Source of the DNA: Ensifer canadensis
GTDB lineage: Bacteria > Pseudomonadota > Alphaproteobacteria > Rhizobiales > Rhizobiaceae
NCBI RefSeq assembly: GCF_017488845.2
Contig: NZ_CP083370.1
Span: forward strand, 1,798,001-1,862,000
Length of the DNA stretch: 64,000 nucleotides
Reading direction: 5' to 3'
Shown here: piece after piece, positions 1-7,878 of the stretch
Layout: every line of letters begins with the position of its first letter
Numbering within the stretch: the stretch's first letter is position 1
Notes under the pieces: model-generated
The model's input: only the letters and a program-made list of their open reading frames with translations
Told to the model about the DNA's origin: nothing
The model's database searches: none
Translations under genes and position numbers: made by a program

Positions 1-280
1 AGCGATTGATCAGCGACTGCAAAAGCTGCGAATGGCGCAGCACGCAGGAAATATCGTCGGCCTCGACGCGCAGAATATCGATCAGAAACTGGAACTGAAG
101 GCGGGCATCTTCGACGCTCACGGCCTTCTCATCATAGACCGACTTCAAGATGGGATCGAGCTCGCGATCCAGAAGTCCGATCAGATGTTCGTCTGCTGTA
201 CGTACTGCATACTGCAGTTGTGAATACTTGAACCAGAACAGCTCAATCAGTGCGTTCAATTCGAAACCCCAATCCCCCAC
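1..280 (-). CDS. Partial hypothetical protein, runs off the left edge
   Basis: An open frame on the minus strand enters from the left edge and reads as protein-like, helix-rich sequence (for example FELNALIELFWFKYSQ, then LIGLLDREL and LQFQFLIDILRVEADD). The plus-strand reading of the same DNA is its shadow. No ATG is present. GTG at 280 lacks a ribosome site, while TTG at 259 follows a GGGG run at reasonable spacing, so the start is unsettled. The upstream side runs directly into a mosaic palindrome (337-440). I do not recognise the family. Confidence 0.5.
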   Translation of the reverse strand, partial: MGDWGFELNALIELFWFKYSQLQYAVRTADEHLIGLLDRELDPILKSVYDEKAVSVEDARLQFQFLIDILRVEADDISCVLRHSQLLQSLINR

Positions 281-336
281 GGCCGAGGCCGCGCCGATGC
301 ACTTATATGACAGGCTTTGATGATGTAGATGCTGAT

Positions 337-440
337 CTACAGCGCCGCGCGTCTTATTAGACGCGCAAAGGTCGCTGTAGCACTTCGAATTACTGCATGT
401 TTTTATTCCTAAATCGAATAGGATTTAAGGAAACATGCAG
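337..440. repeat. RIME-like mosaic palindrome, copy 1
   Basis: Two adjacent imperfect palindromes. Positions 337-380 start and end with CTACAGCG/CGCTGTAG around GACGCGC arms. Positions 393-440 are CTGCATGTTTT...AACATGCAG. The same two-part design recurs at 2710-2813 and 24368-24475, in half form at 33659-33720 and degenerate at 9214-9308. This resembles the rhizobial intergenic mosaic elements (RIME/ABC type). All copies lie between genes. Confidence 0.8.
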
Positions 441-644
441 GCGTTGACGTTTCCCCCACATCCTCAGCGAAAACCACAAAGACTTGGCCACCCAAAGCGC
501 TTGCAGTCTGCCCCTCGCAATACAACGGTGAGTTTACACTCATTACCGCCCCGTTCAACATCAGAAAGGGAAGCTTGCGGTTTCGAAACGACTTCAACGG
601 CGCAAAGACGGCGATTTTCTCCAGCAAATGCCTTAGGCATAGAC

Positions 645-682
645 AAAAAGGGCGTTAATGCCTGCGGCGGCAACGCCTTTTG
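645..682 (-). terminator. Terminator of the lpxXL operon
   Basis: Read on the minus strand, AAAAGGCGTT and TAACGCCCTTTTT form a stem ending in a T-run, about 20 bases beyond the lpxXL stop codon. This fits a Rho-independent terminator closing the acpXL-lpxXL operon. The 440-640 stretch to its left holds no gene I can support. Confidence 0.65.
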
Positions 683-702
683 CGGTTCGAAGAGAATCAG
701 TC

Positions 703-1641
703 TTACAGGTAGCGCTTGATGTGCCAGCGGTCGTGGTACCACAACCATTGCCCGGGATACTCCCTCACCCAGCTCTCCACCTTGTCGTTGAGAACCTGTG
801 CCGTGGCGTTGACGTCGACAGCGCCATCGGGCTTGCGCGGAATGTCGATCGCCGGCTCCAGCTCCAGCCGAAAACGGTTGCCGGGCAGCCGGATGCAGCG
901 GGCGGGATAGACCTCGCAATTGAACTGCCGCACGAGCTTGGCGAGCAGCGGGTTGGTCTGCACGTCCTGGCCGAAGAATTTGGTCTTCAGGCCCTTGCGG
1001 AATTTCTGGTCGACCAGAACGCCGACGCCGTTGCCGCGCTCTAGCTGGCGGGCGAGTGCGAAGGACGAACCCGCATGCGACGGCACGAGATTGCCCATGC
1101 GCTCCTTGCGGAACTCGAAGACCTTCTCGGCGACGTAAGGGTTGTTCGGCGGACGGAAGAGCACCGTCACCTCCAGCCCGAAGGCGGAGCCAGCGACCGG
1201 CAGCATCTCGAAATTGCCGCTGTGGGCGGTAAAGACGATAAAGGGTCGCGGGTTGTCGCGCAGCTCGAGAAAGAGCGGAACGCCGGAGACTTCGACGCGG
1301 CCGGGCTTGGTCGCCTCGGGATCGAAATCGAACAGCCGGTCGAGGAAGACATATTCCGCCGCCATGCGGCCCATATTGCCCCAGCTCTCCATGGCGATCG
1401 CTTCGATCTCGGCCTCCCGCTTCTCGGGAAAGGCGTTGCGCAGATTGGTCAGCGTCAGCTTGTGCCGGCTGGTCTTCGGGCCGATGAAGCGTGCGGCGCG
1501 ATCCATGAAGCGGATCGCGCCGTCAGCCGGAAACAGCTTCAGGATCGTCAGAAGCAGAAAGACGAGTTGCGCAATCAGCCACTGCCGGAAATGATCCGCC
1601 GTCAGAACCAGCCGTGTGATCAGCATGCGCACGTGGATCAA
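703..1641 (-). CDS. lpxXL: Lipid A very-long-chain acyltransferase LpxXL
   Basis: Lauroyl/myristoyl acyltransferase family (HtrB/LpxL fold), 312 residues. It has an N-terminal hydrophobic anchor at about residues 18-36 and the acyltransferase H-x4-E signature at H140-E145 (HSGNFE). In Sinorhizobium the homologue moves the 27-hydroxyoctacosanoyl chain from AcpXL to lipid A at the inner membrane, and the neighbours here are that pathway. Its first codon is TTG at 1641, overlapping the upstream dehydrogenase stop as TTGA. An in-frame ATG at 1626 is an alternative and would leave the function unchanged. Last gene of the operon. Confidence 0.9.
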   Translation of the reverse strand: MIHVRMLITRLVLTADHFRQWLIAQLVFLLLTILKLFPADGAIRFMDRAARFIGPKTSRHKLTLTNLRNAFPEKREAEIEAIAMESWGNMGRMAAEYVFLDRLFDFDPEATKPGRVEVSGVPLFLELRDNPRPFIVFTAHSGNFEMLPVAGSAFGLEVTVLFRPPNNPYVAEKVFEFRKERMGNLVPSHAGSSFALARQLERGNGVGVLVDQKFRKGLKTKFFGQDVQTNPLLAKLVRQFNCEVYPARCIRLPGNRFRLELEPAIDIPRKPDGAVDVNATAQVLNDKVESWVREYPGQWLWYHDRWHIKRYL

Positions 1642-2666
1642 TCCATCTTCAGGATGATCTTGCCGAAGATCTGGCGCGATTCCATCCGCTCCAGTGCCCG
1701 GTCGATCTCGTCGAAACCGACCTGCGTATCGATGACCGGATGCACCAGGCCGCGCGCCATCTTCTGCATGGCGTTGGCCATGTTTTCCATGCGGCAGCCG
1801 AAGGAGCCGAGCAGCTTCAGCTGCTGCTGGAACAGCATCATCAGGTTCATGTCGGTCGACACACCGGAGGTCGAGCCGCAGGTGACCAGGCGGCCTCCCC
1901 GCTTCATGCAGAGCATTGAGCCGGCCCAGGTGTCCTTGCCGACGTGTTCGAACACGACGTCGACGCCCTTCTTCTTGGTGAGCTTGCGCACGACACCTTC
2001 GAAGCGGTCGGTGCGGTAGTTGATGACGTGATCGGCGCCGAGCGCCTTGGCCTTCTCGATCTTGTCGTCGGATCCGACGGTAGTGATAACCGTGCAGCCG
2101 ATCTTCTTGGCAAGCTGGATTGCCGCCGAGCCGATGCCGGAGCCGCCGGCATGGACGAGAATGGTTTCGCCTGGCTCAAGCTTGGCGTTGTCGAACAGCA
2201 TGTGCTCGACCGTGCCGAAGGTGACCGGTGCAAGCGCTGCGGCCACGGCATCGATGCCCGAAGGTGCCGGCACCAGCAGGCGTGCGGGAAGATTGATCTT
2301 CTCCTGCGCGAAGCCGTCGAGGTGGAAGCCATGCACGCCGCCCACATGTTCGCAGAGATTGTCGCGACCTTCGCGGCACGGGCGGCAGAGGCCGCAGGTG
2401 CGCGCGCCATAGATCGAAACGAGCTGCCCCGGAAGCACGCTTGAAACGCCCGGGCCGATGCTTTCGACCACACCGGCCGCCTCGGCGCCGATGACGAGCG
2501 GCATCTTGCGCTTGGCAAAGGCCATGCCGCGCCAGCCCCACACGTCGATGTGGTTGAGTGCGACGGCCTTGACCCGGAGCGTCACTTCGCCCGGGCCTGG
2601 CGCTTCCGGCTCGGGAACGTCGGTGATTTCGAGCTTGCGGTCATCGAGCAGTTGCAGGGCGCGCAT
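1638..2666 (-). CDS. adh2XL: Zinc-type alcohol dehydrogenase of the VLCFA cassette (Adh2XL)
   Basis: Medium-chain zinc-dependent dehydrogenase/reductase, 342 residues. The structural-zinc cysteines lie in TCGLCRPCREGRDNLC and the nucleotide-binding loop in HAGGSGIGSAAIQLAK. The start ATG at 2666 has a GAGGAAAG ribosome site 3 bases upstream; a longer open frame continues into the repeat and is not coding. It sits between the ketosynthases and LpxXL, so it probably performs a redox step in forming the long hydroxy-acyl chain. The substrate is inferred. It is translationally coupled to lpxXL by a 4-base overlap. Confidence 0.85.
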   Translation of the reverse strand: MRALQLLDDRKLEITDVPEPEAPGPGEVTLRVKAVALNHIDVWGWRGMAFAKRKMPLVIGAEAAGVVESIGPGVSSVLPGQLVSIYGARTCGLCRPCREGRDNLCEHVGGVHGFHLDGFAQEKINLPARLLVPAPSGIDAVAAALAPVTFGTVEHMLFDNAKLEPGETILVHAGGSGIGSAAIQLAKKIGCTVITTVGSDDKIEKAKALGADHVINYRTDRFEGVVRKLTKKKGVDVVFEHVGKDTWAGSMLCMKRGGRLVTCGSTSGVSTDMNLMMLFQQQLKLLGSFGCRMENMANAMQKMARGLVHPVIDTQVGFDEIDRALERMESRQIFGKIILKMD

Positions 2667-2709
2667 GATCTTTCCTCTGCCTTGAGCGGCATCATTTCGT
2701 CTGAAGTTT

Positions 2710-2813
2710 CTGCGGCGTGCTTCCTTAGATCGGATCCGGTTCAAGGAAGCGTGCAGCAGGCTTAAAGCGTTACAGCGTCGCTTGCGCGTCATGTTCGACG
2801 CGCGGCGCTGTGA
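2710..2813. repeat. RIME-like mosaic palindrome, copy 2
   Basis: First palindrome 2710-2759 (CTGCGGCGTGCTTCCTT ... AAGGAAGCGTGCAGCAG), second 2770-2813 (TTACAGCG ... CGCTGTGA with GCGCGTC/GACGCGC arms). It occupies the whole gap between the ketosynthase and the dehydrogenase inside one operon, so it is probably transcribed and could fold in the mRNA. Confidence 0.75.
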
Positions 2814-2821
2814 CCGCCGAC

Positions 2822-4105
2822 TTAGGCCGGCTCGGCGGTCATGACAAGGCTGGCGTTCTGTCCGCCGAAGCCGAAGGAGTTCGACAGCACGGCAGAGACC
2901 TGCTGGCTGCGCTTCACGTTCGGCACGACGTCGAGCACGATGGCCGGGTCGGGATTCTGGTAGTTGATCGTCGGCGGCAAGGTGCCGGTCAGCATCGTCT
3001 GGATCGAGAACACTGCCTCGACTGCGCCTGCAGCCGTCAGCGTGTGGCCGATCATCGACTTGTTCGACGAAACCGGGATCGACGGCAGATGTTCGCCGAA
3101 GACGGCCGACATCGACAGATATTCCATCTTGTCGTTTTCCGGCGTCGAAGTGCCATGGGCGTTGATGTAGCCGATGCCACCTTCGTCGATGCCGGCGTCG
3201 GCAAGGGCCGCGCGGATCGTCGCGATCGCCGGGCCGCCATCGGGCGACGAGCGCGTGCGGTGGAAGAGATCGGCCTTCTCGCCGCACCCCTTCAGGATGC
3301 CGTAGACACGGGCGCCACGAGCGACCGCTGCTTCCAGCGATTCCAGCACCAGGGTTGCCGCGCCTTCGGCGATGACGAAGCCGTCACGGTCCTTGGTGAA
3401 GGGCTTGGAGGCCTTTTCCGGCGGGTCGTTCTGGGTCGACAGCGCCGAGAGCAGCGCAAAGCGGATCAGCGCCTCGGCACTGACCGAACCGTCGGTCGCG
3501 ACTGTCAGCGCGCGATCGGTGCGGCCCTGGCGAATGGCCTCGACGCCGAGCTGGATTGCAGTTGCGCCCGAGGCGCAGGCCGTCGACAGCGTCACCGGCA
3601 GGCCGCGGGTGCCGAAGCGATCGGCAAGGCGTTCGGAGATCGCGCCGAAAAGCACGGCCTCGTGAAACACCGGATCGGCCTTCTCGCGCATCGCGGCAAG
3701 GAAGCGATTGTAGGCGTCGCCCGGCTGGGTCGACGGTGGCGAGCGGTCGGCCAGTTCAAAGCGCGCGCTCCATTCCGGCTCGATCGGCGGAGCGGCGAGA
3801 AACAGCGGGCCGTTGAAATCGCCGGAAAGACCGGCCTGCGCCAACGCCTCAAGCGTCGTTTCGCGCGCCATGGCGTAGGAGCGCTCGACCGAATTGGCCG
3901 CCGGGACCTCGATGAAATCGACCATGCCCGAAATGCGCGTGTTCAGGCCTTCCGTCGGGAAACGGGTGATCTTGCGGATGCCGGAGACGCCGCCGGTCAG
4001 CGCCGCCCAGTTGTCTTCGAGACCCTGGCCGAGCGAGGTGATGACGCCCATGCCGGTGACGGCGACGATCGGACGACCGAGATGATCCTTGTAAGCGTTG
4101 CTCAT
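2822..4105 (-). CDS. fabF2XL: Beta-ketoacyl-ACP synthase, catalytically complete subunit
   Basis: KAS II-type condensing enzyme, 427 residues, for elongation on AcpXL. The full triad is present: Cys177 in STACASG, His317 in NAHGTST, and His354 in NKSMIGHT with Lys349. ATG at 4105 is preceded by GAGGAA at good spacing; a TTG one codon earlier is less likely. The gap to the upstream partner gene is 12 bases. Partner: the adjacent ketosynthase (4118-5320), which lacks the active-site residues. The F1/F2 numbering is from memory of the S. meliloti cassette and could be swapped. Confidence 0.88.
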   Translation of the reverse strand: MSNAYKDHLGRPIVAVTGMGVITSLGQGLEDNWAALTGGVSGIRKITRFPTEGLNTRISGMVDFIEVPAANSVERSYAMARETTLEALAQAGLSGDFNGPLFLAAPPIEPEWSARFELADRSPPSTQPGDAYNRFLAAMREKADPVFHEAVLFGAISERLADRFGTRGLPVTLSTACASGATAIQLGVEAIRQGRTDRALTVATDGSVSAEALIRFALLSALSTQNDPPEKASKPFTKDRDGFVIAEGAATLVLESLEAAVARGARVYGILKGCGEKADLFHRTRSSPDGGPAIATIRAALADAGIDEGGIGYINAHGTSTPENDKMEYLSMSAVFGEHLPSIPVSSNKSMIGHTLTAAGAVEAVFSIQTMLTGTLPPTINYQNPDPAIVLDVVPNVKRSQQVSAVLSNSFGFGGQNASLVMTAEPA

Positions 4106-4117
4106 CAATCGTTCCTC

Positions 4118-5320
4118 TTATTCGGCCGAAAGGACCGCGACGCCTTCGCCGCGTGAATGACCAATGGTCGTCACGACCGCCGTTCTGGCGCCCGCCGTCA
4201 TCGGTTTTTCGAAGCTTGCGTCGAAAGCCGGAACCTTGGCGCCGTGGCCGAGCGCCAGTGCGGCAAGCGCGAGGCCCGCCGGAAACTGCGCTTCGATGCT
4301 GTGGCCGACAAGCCCGCCATAGGCGCGCACCGGCGCGCCGGCGAGCTTTGCTTCCAGAAAGGTCTTTTCGTGGGCAACGAGATCATGCAGGCCCGAGGTG
4401 CCGGAGAAGACCACTGTCTGCGCCGGATCGAGCGTTTCGGCCGGTTTTGCCAGATCGGCAAGGCGCGCCTCCAGCTTGCCGTCGCTGCGGCTGCCACGGT
4501 CGCTGCCGATCGCGTCGATCGTGGCATAGATGCGGGCGCCTCGGGCTTCGGCATATTCGCGCGATTCCAGCATCAGGAAGGCGCCGACGGAACCGAGGAT
4601 CATTCCGCCGCCATCCTGGCGCTTGCGCGACCAGATCGGCTGCCAGTCGCCGACCGTCTGCGCCTGGATGGCCTCCGTCATCAGCATGATGTCGAGACGT
4701 TCGGCCGAAAATGCGCCGCCCGCCAGCGTATGTGTCGACTGTCCCGCCTTGATGCGGAAGAACGCCGTTTCGATCGCCGAAATGCCGGCCGCCTCTTCGC
4801 CCATGAAGGTGCGCGACGATCCCGTCACCTTGTGCACGATCGAGATGTTACCGGCGAGAAGGTTGGAGAGCTGGGCGAGGAACAGCGTCGGGCGCAGTTC
4901 GGTCGTCAGCTTCTCGTTCAGCAGCTGCTCGCGGTCGTTGCGCTTCAGCGCCTCGTCGACGATCAGCGAATCGACATTGATGTCGCGCTCGCCGCCGCCG
5001 GCGGCCACGATCATGTCCATGCTGCCGCAGGCGTCGAGATTGTCCTTGAGGCCGGCGTCGTCGAGCGCCAGGCCTGCTGCAAACACGCCGAGGCGCTGCC
5101 AGTTTTCCATCTGGCGCTGGTCGCCACGCTTGGCGATCTGCTGCGACCAGTCGATCTGCGGCAGCGGATGCACCGGATAGGGCTTGAACTTTTCGGCCTC
5201 GACGCGTGGCTCCGGCGCCTCGGCCGCGTTCAGAAACGCCACATGCGGCTCGACGCCGACACCCTGGCTTGTGACGATACCGACGCCGGTGATCACCACG
5301 TCGTTTGCGGATTTGCTCAT
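4118..5320 (-). CDS. fabF1XL: Ketosynthase-like partner lacking the catalytic Cys
   Basis: Ketosynthase fold, 400 residues, diverged at the active site. Where KAS enzymes have TACASG there is GSSRTFMGEEA (about residues 168-178) with no Cys. Where they have NAHGTST there is FSGTSG (about 305-310), so the first His is lost. Only the second His region (GLVGHS, His340) remains. This pattern resembles chain-length-factor subunits of type II polyketide synthases. It may form a heterodimer with the complete KAS next door and set the long acyl length; that role is inferred. ATG at 5320 has GGAG 8 bases upstream; a GTG at 5326 would overlap the fabZ stop. Confidence 0.85.
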   Translation of the reverse strand: MSKSANDVVITGVGIVTSQGVGVEPHVAFLNAAEAPEPRVEAEKFKPYPVHPLPQIDWSQQIAKRGDQRQMENWQRLGVFAAGLALDDAGLKDNLDACGSMDMIVAAGGGERDINVDSLIVDEALKRNDREQLLNEKLTTELRPTLFLAQLSNLLAGNISIVHKVTGSSRTFMGEEAAGISAIETAFFRIKAGQSTHTLAGGAFSAERLDIMLMTEAIQAQTVGDWQPIWSRKRQDGGGMILGSVGAFLMLESREYAEARGARIYATIDAIGSDRGSRSDGKLEARLADLAKPAETLDPAQTVVFSGTSGLHDLVAHEKTFLEAKLAGAPVRAYGGLVGHSIEAQFPAGLALAALALGHGAKVPAFDASFEKPMTAGARTAVVTTIGHSRGEGVAVLSAE

Positions 5321-5322
5321 CT

Positions 5323-5808
5323 TCACTTCTCCGAAGCGGCATCCGCCGCAAGTGCCGTCATCAGGCCCACCTCGCCGGCGCGCCTGCGCACGATATCGCC
5401 GAGCGGCACCTGATCGAACGGCATCGTTCTGAGTTTCAATTGTGCGTCACAGACCTTCTTGCCCGCAGACGTGATCTTCGCCTTGGTGACGGCGAAACCG
5501 GAGCCATCGTGCTCGAGGAAGGCTTCGATATCGAGTTCTGCCGACGGCTCGACGAAGGCCCGCATCTTGGCGCCATCGACCGACATCAGAAACGGCATTG
5601 CCGCAAAATTGGTCGCGGCCAGCACCAGAAATCCCGAAGCCTGCGCCATCGTCTCGATCAGAAGCACACCCGGCACCAGCGGATAGCCTGGAAAGTGGCC
5701 CTCGAATACCGGGCTCTTTTCGGGAACGACGGATCGCGCCGTCAGCCGGCCAGCCGACAGATCGACCGTTTCGACACGATCGATCATCTGGAAGTATTCA
5801 AGGAGCAT
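5323..5808 (-). CDS. fabZXL: 3-hydroxyacyl-ACP dehydratase FabZXL
   Basis: Hotdog-fold dehydratase, 161 residues. The FabZ signature HFPGYPLVPGVLLIE gives catalytic His38 and Glu52. It should dehydrate 3-hydroxyacyl-AcpXL during very-long-chain elongation in the cytosol. ATG at 5808 has GGGGTGAG upstream. It lies between acpXL and the ketosynthase pair, with its stop adjoining the next start. A housekeeping FabZ is expected elsewhere in the genome; this copy belongs to the lipid A cassette by context. Confidence 0.9.
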   Translation of the reverse strand: MLLEYFQMIDRVETVDLSAGRLTARSVVPEKSPVFEGHFPGYPLVPGVLLIETMAQASGFLVLAATNFAAMPFLMSVDGAKMRAFVEPSAELDIEAFLEHDGSGFAVTKAKITSAGKKVCDAQLKLRTMPFDQVPLGDIVRRRAGEVGLMTALAADAASEK

Positions 5809-5924
5809 GGAGGCTCACCCCGTTTGGTTTCGGGCTCAAGTAAAAACGCCAATGCCGCCTGTCAAGCGCGAGGCGCGACCGGCGGCATTGGAAATCGAGT
5901 GGAAAGGCTTGAACCTTGGCCCGA

Positions 5925-6203
5925 TCAGGCCTTGGCAGCCCGCAGCTCGTCGATCTTGGCGCAGAGGTTCTTGAGCACGAAGTATTCTTCGGTCGAAACC
6001 TTGCCTTCGTTGACTTCCTGCGTCCACTGTTCCAGCGGAATCTTGATACCGAAATCCTTGTCGATCGCAAAGACGATGTCCAGGAAGTCCAGGCTGTCGA
6101 TGCCGAGATCGTCGATCGTGTGGCTTTCCGGCGTAATCGTCTCGCGATCGATCTCGCTCGTTTCAGCGATGATGTCGGCAACCTTGTCGAATGTAGCAGT
6201 CAC
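5925..6203 (-). CDS. acpXL: Acyl carrier protein AcpXL
   Basis: Specialised acyl carrier protein, 92 residues, with the phosphopantetheine Ser37 in GIDSLDF. The C-terminal half carries the insert-like stretch [12 protein letters not shown] typical of AcpXL compared with ordinary ACPs. It carries the growing C28 hydroxy acid to LpxXL. I chose GTG at 6203 because AGAGG lies 7 bases upstream; ATG at 6209 would leave only 1 base between the ribosome site and the start and would add two residues. First gene of the VLCFA operon, with a promoter at 6244-6272. Confidence 0.92.
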   Translation of the reverse strand: MTATFDKVADIIAETSEIDRETITPESHTIDDLGIDSLDFLDIVFAIDKDFGIKIPLEQWTQEVNEGKVSTEEYFVLKNLCAKIDELRAAKA

Positions 6204-6243
6204 GCGCATACCTCTTTATTATTTTATTCCGAGTCTCGGCGAT

Positions 6244-6272
6244 CCTATAGGTAAATGCGCCGCAAAAGCCAA
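6244..6272 (-). promoter_or_regulatory. acpXL: Likely sigma-70 promoter of acpXL operon
   Basis: On the minus strand TTGGCT (-35, 6267-6272) and TATAGG (-10, 6244-6249) are separated by exactly 17 bases, about 40 bases upstream of the acpXL start. It is a sequence match only; no other good pair was noticed in the gap. Confidence 0.45.
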
Positions 6273-6313
6273 TGGCCTTGATGGCAACCTCTGCGATTTG
6301 AAATGCGGTGTTG

Positions 6314-7663
6314 CTAAACGGCGACCGAATGGCGCCCCCGTCCTGACTGAAGATGAGTGTCGAAAATGGCCGCCACCGACCGGGCAAACGGCCGGCCGCG
6401 TTCGGTAAGGCTGAAGACGCCGTCCTCGATCGTCGTCAGCCCGTCCACATCCCTTGCGCGCCAGAGCTTTGCCTCCTCGACGACCGCTCCGGCGAGTTCA
6501 GGAAACTCCGCCTTGATTCGCGAGAACGAGAAGGCGAAATCGCACATGATGGATGCGATCACCCGCGCCCGCAGGCGATCATCAGGCGTCAGCATGTAGC
6601 CGCGCACCGCGGCCAGGCCTGCGTTCTCCACCTGGCGCAGATATTCGCCGGTTGCCGGCATATTCTGCACATAACCTTGACGGAACTGGCCGATCGCCGA
6701 GGCGCCAAGACCGATCAGGGTTTCGGCGCTGTCACATGTATAGCCCTGGAAATTCCGGCGCAGGCGCCCTTCCCGGTTGGCAACGGCCAGACTGTCGCCG
6801 GGCCTGGCGAAATGGTCGATGCCGATCGCCTCGTAGCCGGCGGCAACAAGCATGTCGGCCGCCCGGCTCATCTGGGCAAAACGTTCGACGATACCTGGCA
6901 GGCTCTCGTCTGATATCATCGACTGGTGCTTCTTCATCCACGGCACATGGGCATAGCCGAAGAGCGCGACGCGATCCGGCGCCAGCGACACGACGGCGTC
7001 GATCGTTGCCTCCAGCGACGACAGGCTCTGGTAGGGCAAGCCGTAAAGCACGTCGCAATTGACCGAACCCACGCCGCGGGCTCGCGAAGCCTCGATCGCA
7101 TCACGCGTCTGCTCATAGGTCTGGATGCGGTTGATCGACTTCTGTACCACGGGGTCGAAATCCTGGACGCCGAAGCTCGCCCGCGTCATGCCGATCGCTG
7201 CCAGCGCGTCGTGGCGCGCCGCGTCGAGGTCGTTCGGGTCCATCTCGATGCTGATTTCGCAATCGCTGGAAAATTCGAAGTGACTGCTGAAGGCGCGCTT
7301 GAGCGCGATCAGATCGTCCGGCCTGACCAGTGTCGGCGATCCGCCGCCCAGATGCAGCGCCGTGACCTTCGCTTGGCGGTTCACCCGCCCGCCGATCGTG
7401 GCGATTTCGCGGTGCAGTCCGTTCAGGTAGCTCGCCACCGGCTCGTAGCGTAACGTCTGCTTGGTGTGACAGGCACAGAACCAGCACAGCCGGTCGCAAT
7501 AGGGCACATGGGCGTAAAGCGACAGCGCCTCACCCGGCCCGATGGCCTCTAGCCAGGACTGGTACTCAGCCTGACCGACCGCCTCCGAAAAATGCGGCGC
7601 GGTGGGGTAACTGGTATAGCGCGGCACGGGGCTCGCATATTTCAGGATCAGAGCGTCGTCCAT
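6314..7663 (-). CDS. hemN: Oxygen-independent coproporphyrinogen III oxidase HemN
   Basis: Radical SAM enzyme of anaerobic heme synthesis, 449 residues. It decarboxylates coproporphyrinogen III to protoporphyrinogen IX. Cys56, Cys60, Cys63 and Cys65 form the HemN-type C-x3-C-x2-C-x-C cluster site, followed by the SAM loop LHLGGGSPT. The N-terminal RYTSYPTAPHF is the HemN (not HemW) signature. ATG at 7663 has GGAGAG upstream; an open extension to 7729 runs over the FNR box and is unlikely to be translated. It is divergent from fnrN with a perfect anaerobox 53 bases upstream, so it should be induced under low oxygen. Confidence 0.93.
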   Translation of the reverse strand: MDDALILKYASPVPRYTSYPTAPHFSEAVGQAEYQSWLEAIGPGEALSLYAHVPYCDRLCWFCACHTKQTLRYEPVASYLNGLHREIATIGGRVNRQAKVTALHLGGGSPTLVRPDDLIALKRAFSSHFEFSSDCEISIEMDPNDLDAARHDALAAIGMTRASFGVQDFDPVVQKSINRIQTYEQTRDAIEASRARGVGSVNCDVLYGLPYQSLSSLEATIDAVVSLAPDRVALFGYAHVPWMKKHQSMISDESLPGIVERFAQMSRAADMLVAAGYEAIGIDHFARPGDSLAVANREGRLRRNFQGYTCDSAETLIGLGASAIGQFRQGYVQNMPATGEYLRQVENAGLAAVRGYMLTPDDRLRARVIASIMCDFAFSFSRIKAEFPELAGAVVEEAKLWRARDVDGLTTIEDGVFSLTERGRPFARSVAAIFDTHLQSGRGRHSVAV

Positions 7664-7715
7664 CGGTCTCTCCGTCAAGATGGCAAACGCATAGGACGGA
7701 TGGGAAAGCACGCCG

Positions 7716-7729
7716 TTGATTTTGATCAA
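7716..7729. promoter_or_regulatory. FNR/FixK anaerobox 1
   Basis: TTGATTTTGATCAA is a perfect match to the TTGAT-N4-ATCAA anaerobox. It lies 53 bases before the hemN start and 150 bases before fnrN, in the shared divergent region. Confidence 0.9.
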
Positions 7730-7752
7730 GCCGTCGAATTAACACGTTAAAA

Positions 7753-7766
7753 TTGACAATGCTCAA
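7753..7766. promoter_or_regulatory. FNR anaerobox 2 (degenerate)
   Basis: TTGACAATGCTCAA keeps the TTGA-N6-TCAA core with one change in each half-site. It is centred 37 bases from the perfect box. Two boxes in front of fnrN are known from Rhizobium, where FnrN controls its own expression. Confidence 0.65.
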
Positions 7767-7878
7767 TTCAACATGAGACATTGTTTCGCGCTTCCGGAAT
7801 TAGCACCTGTCAACTCTTGATTTAACCGCCCGCATCCTCTTTGGTCCCTCGAACAAACCCGATGCAGGGAAGAAAGAT

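Noticed and set aside
32..223. 63-codon plus-strand frame at the left edge
   Set aside because: Shadow of the minus-strand partial gene, whose reading is more protein-like and open through the edge.
409..627. 72-codon minus-strand frame between the first repeat and the lpxXL terminator
   Set aside because: It ends within the mosaic palindrome, has no ribosome site and no recognisable family.
2667..3287. N-terminal extension of the alcohol dehydrogenase up to 549 codons
   Set aside because: The extension runs antisense through the ketosynthase gene and the repeat; the ATG at 2666 has a good ribosome site and matches family length.
2810..4156. Long plus-strand frames opposite the ketosynthases (up to 448 codons)
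   Set aside because: High-GC antisense shadows: Arg/Asp/His-rich without domains, fully explained by codon bias of the minus-strand genes. The same applies to other long antisense frames over fabF1XL, cobN, cobW and the ChoX and methyl-THF genes.
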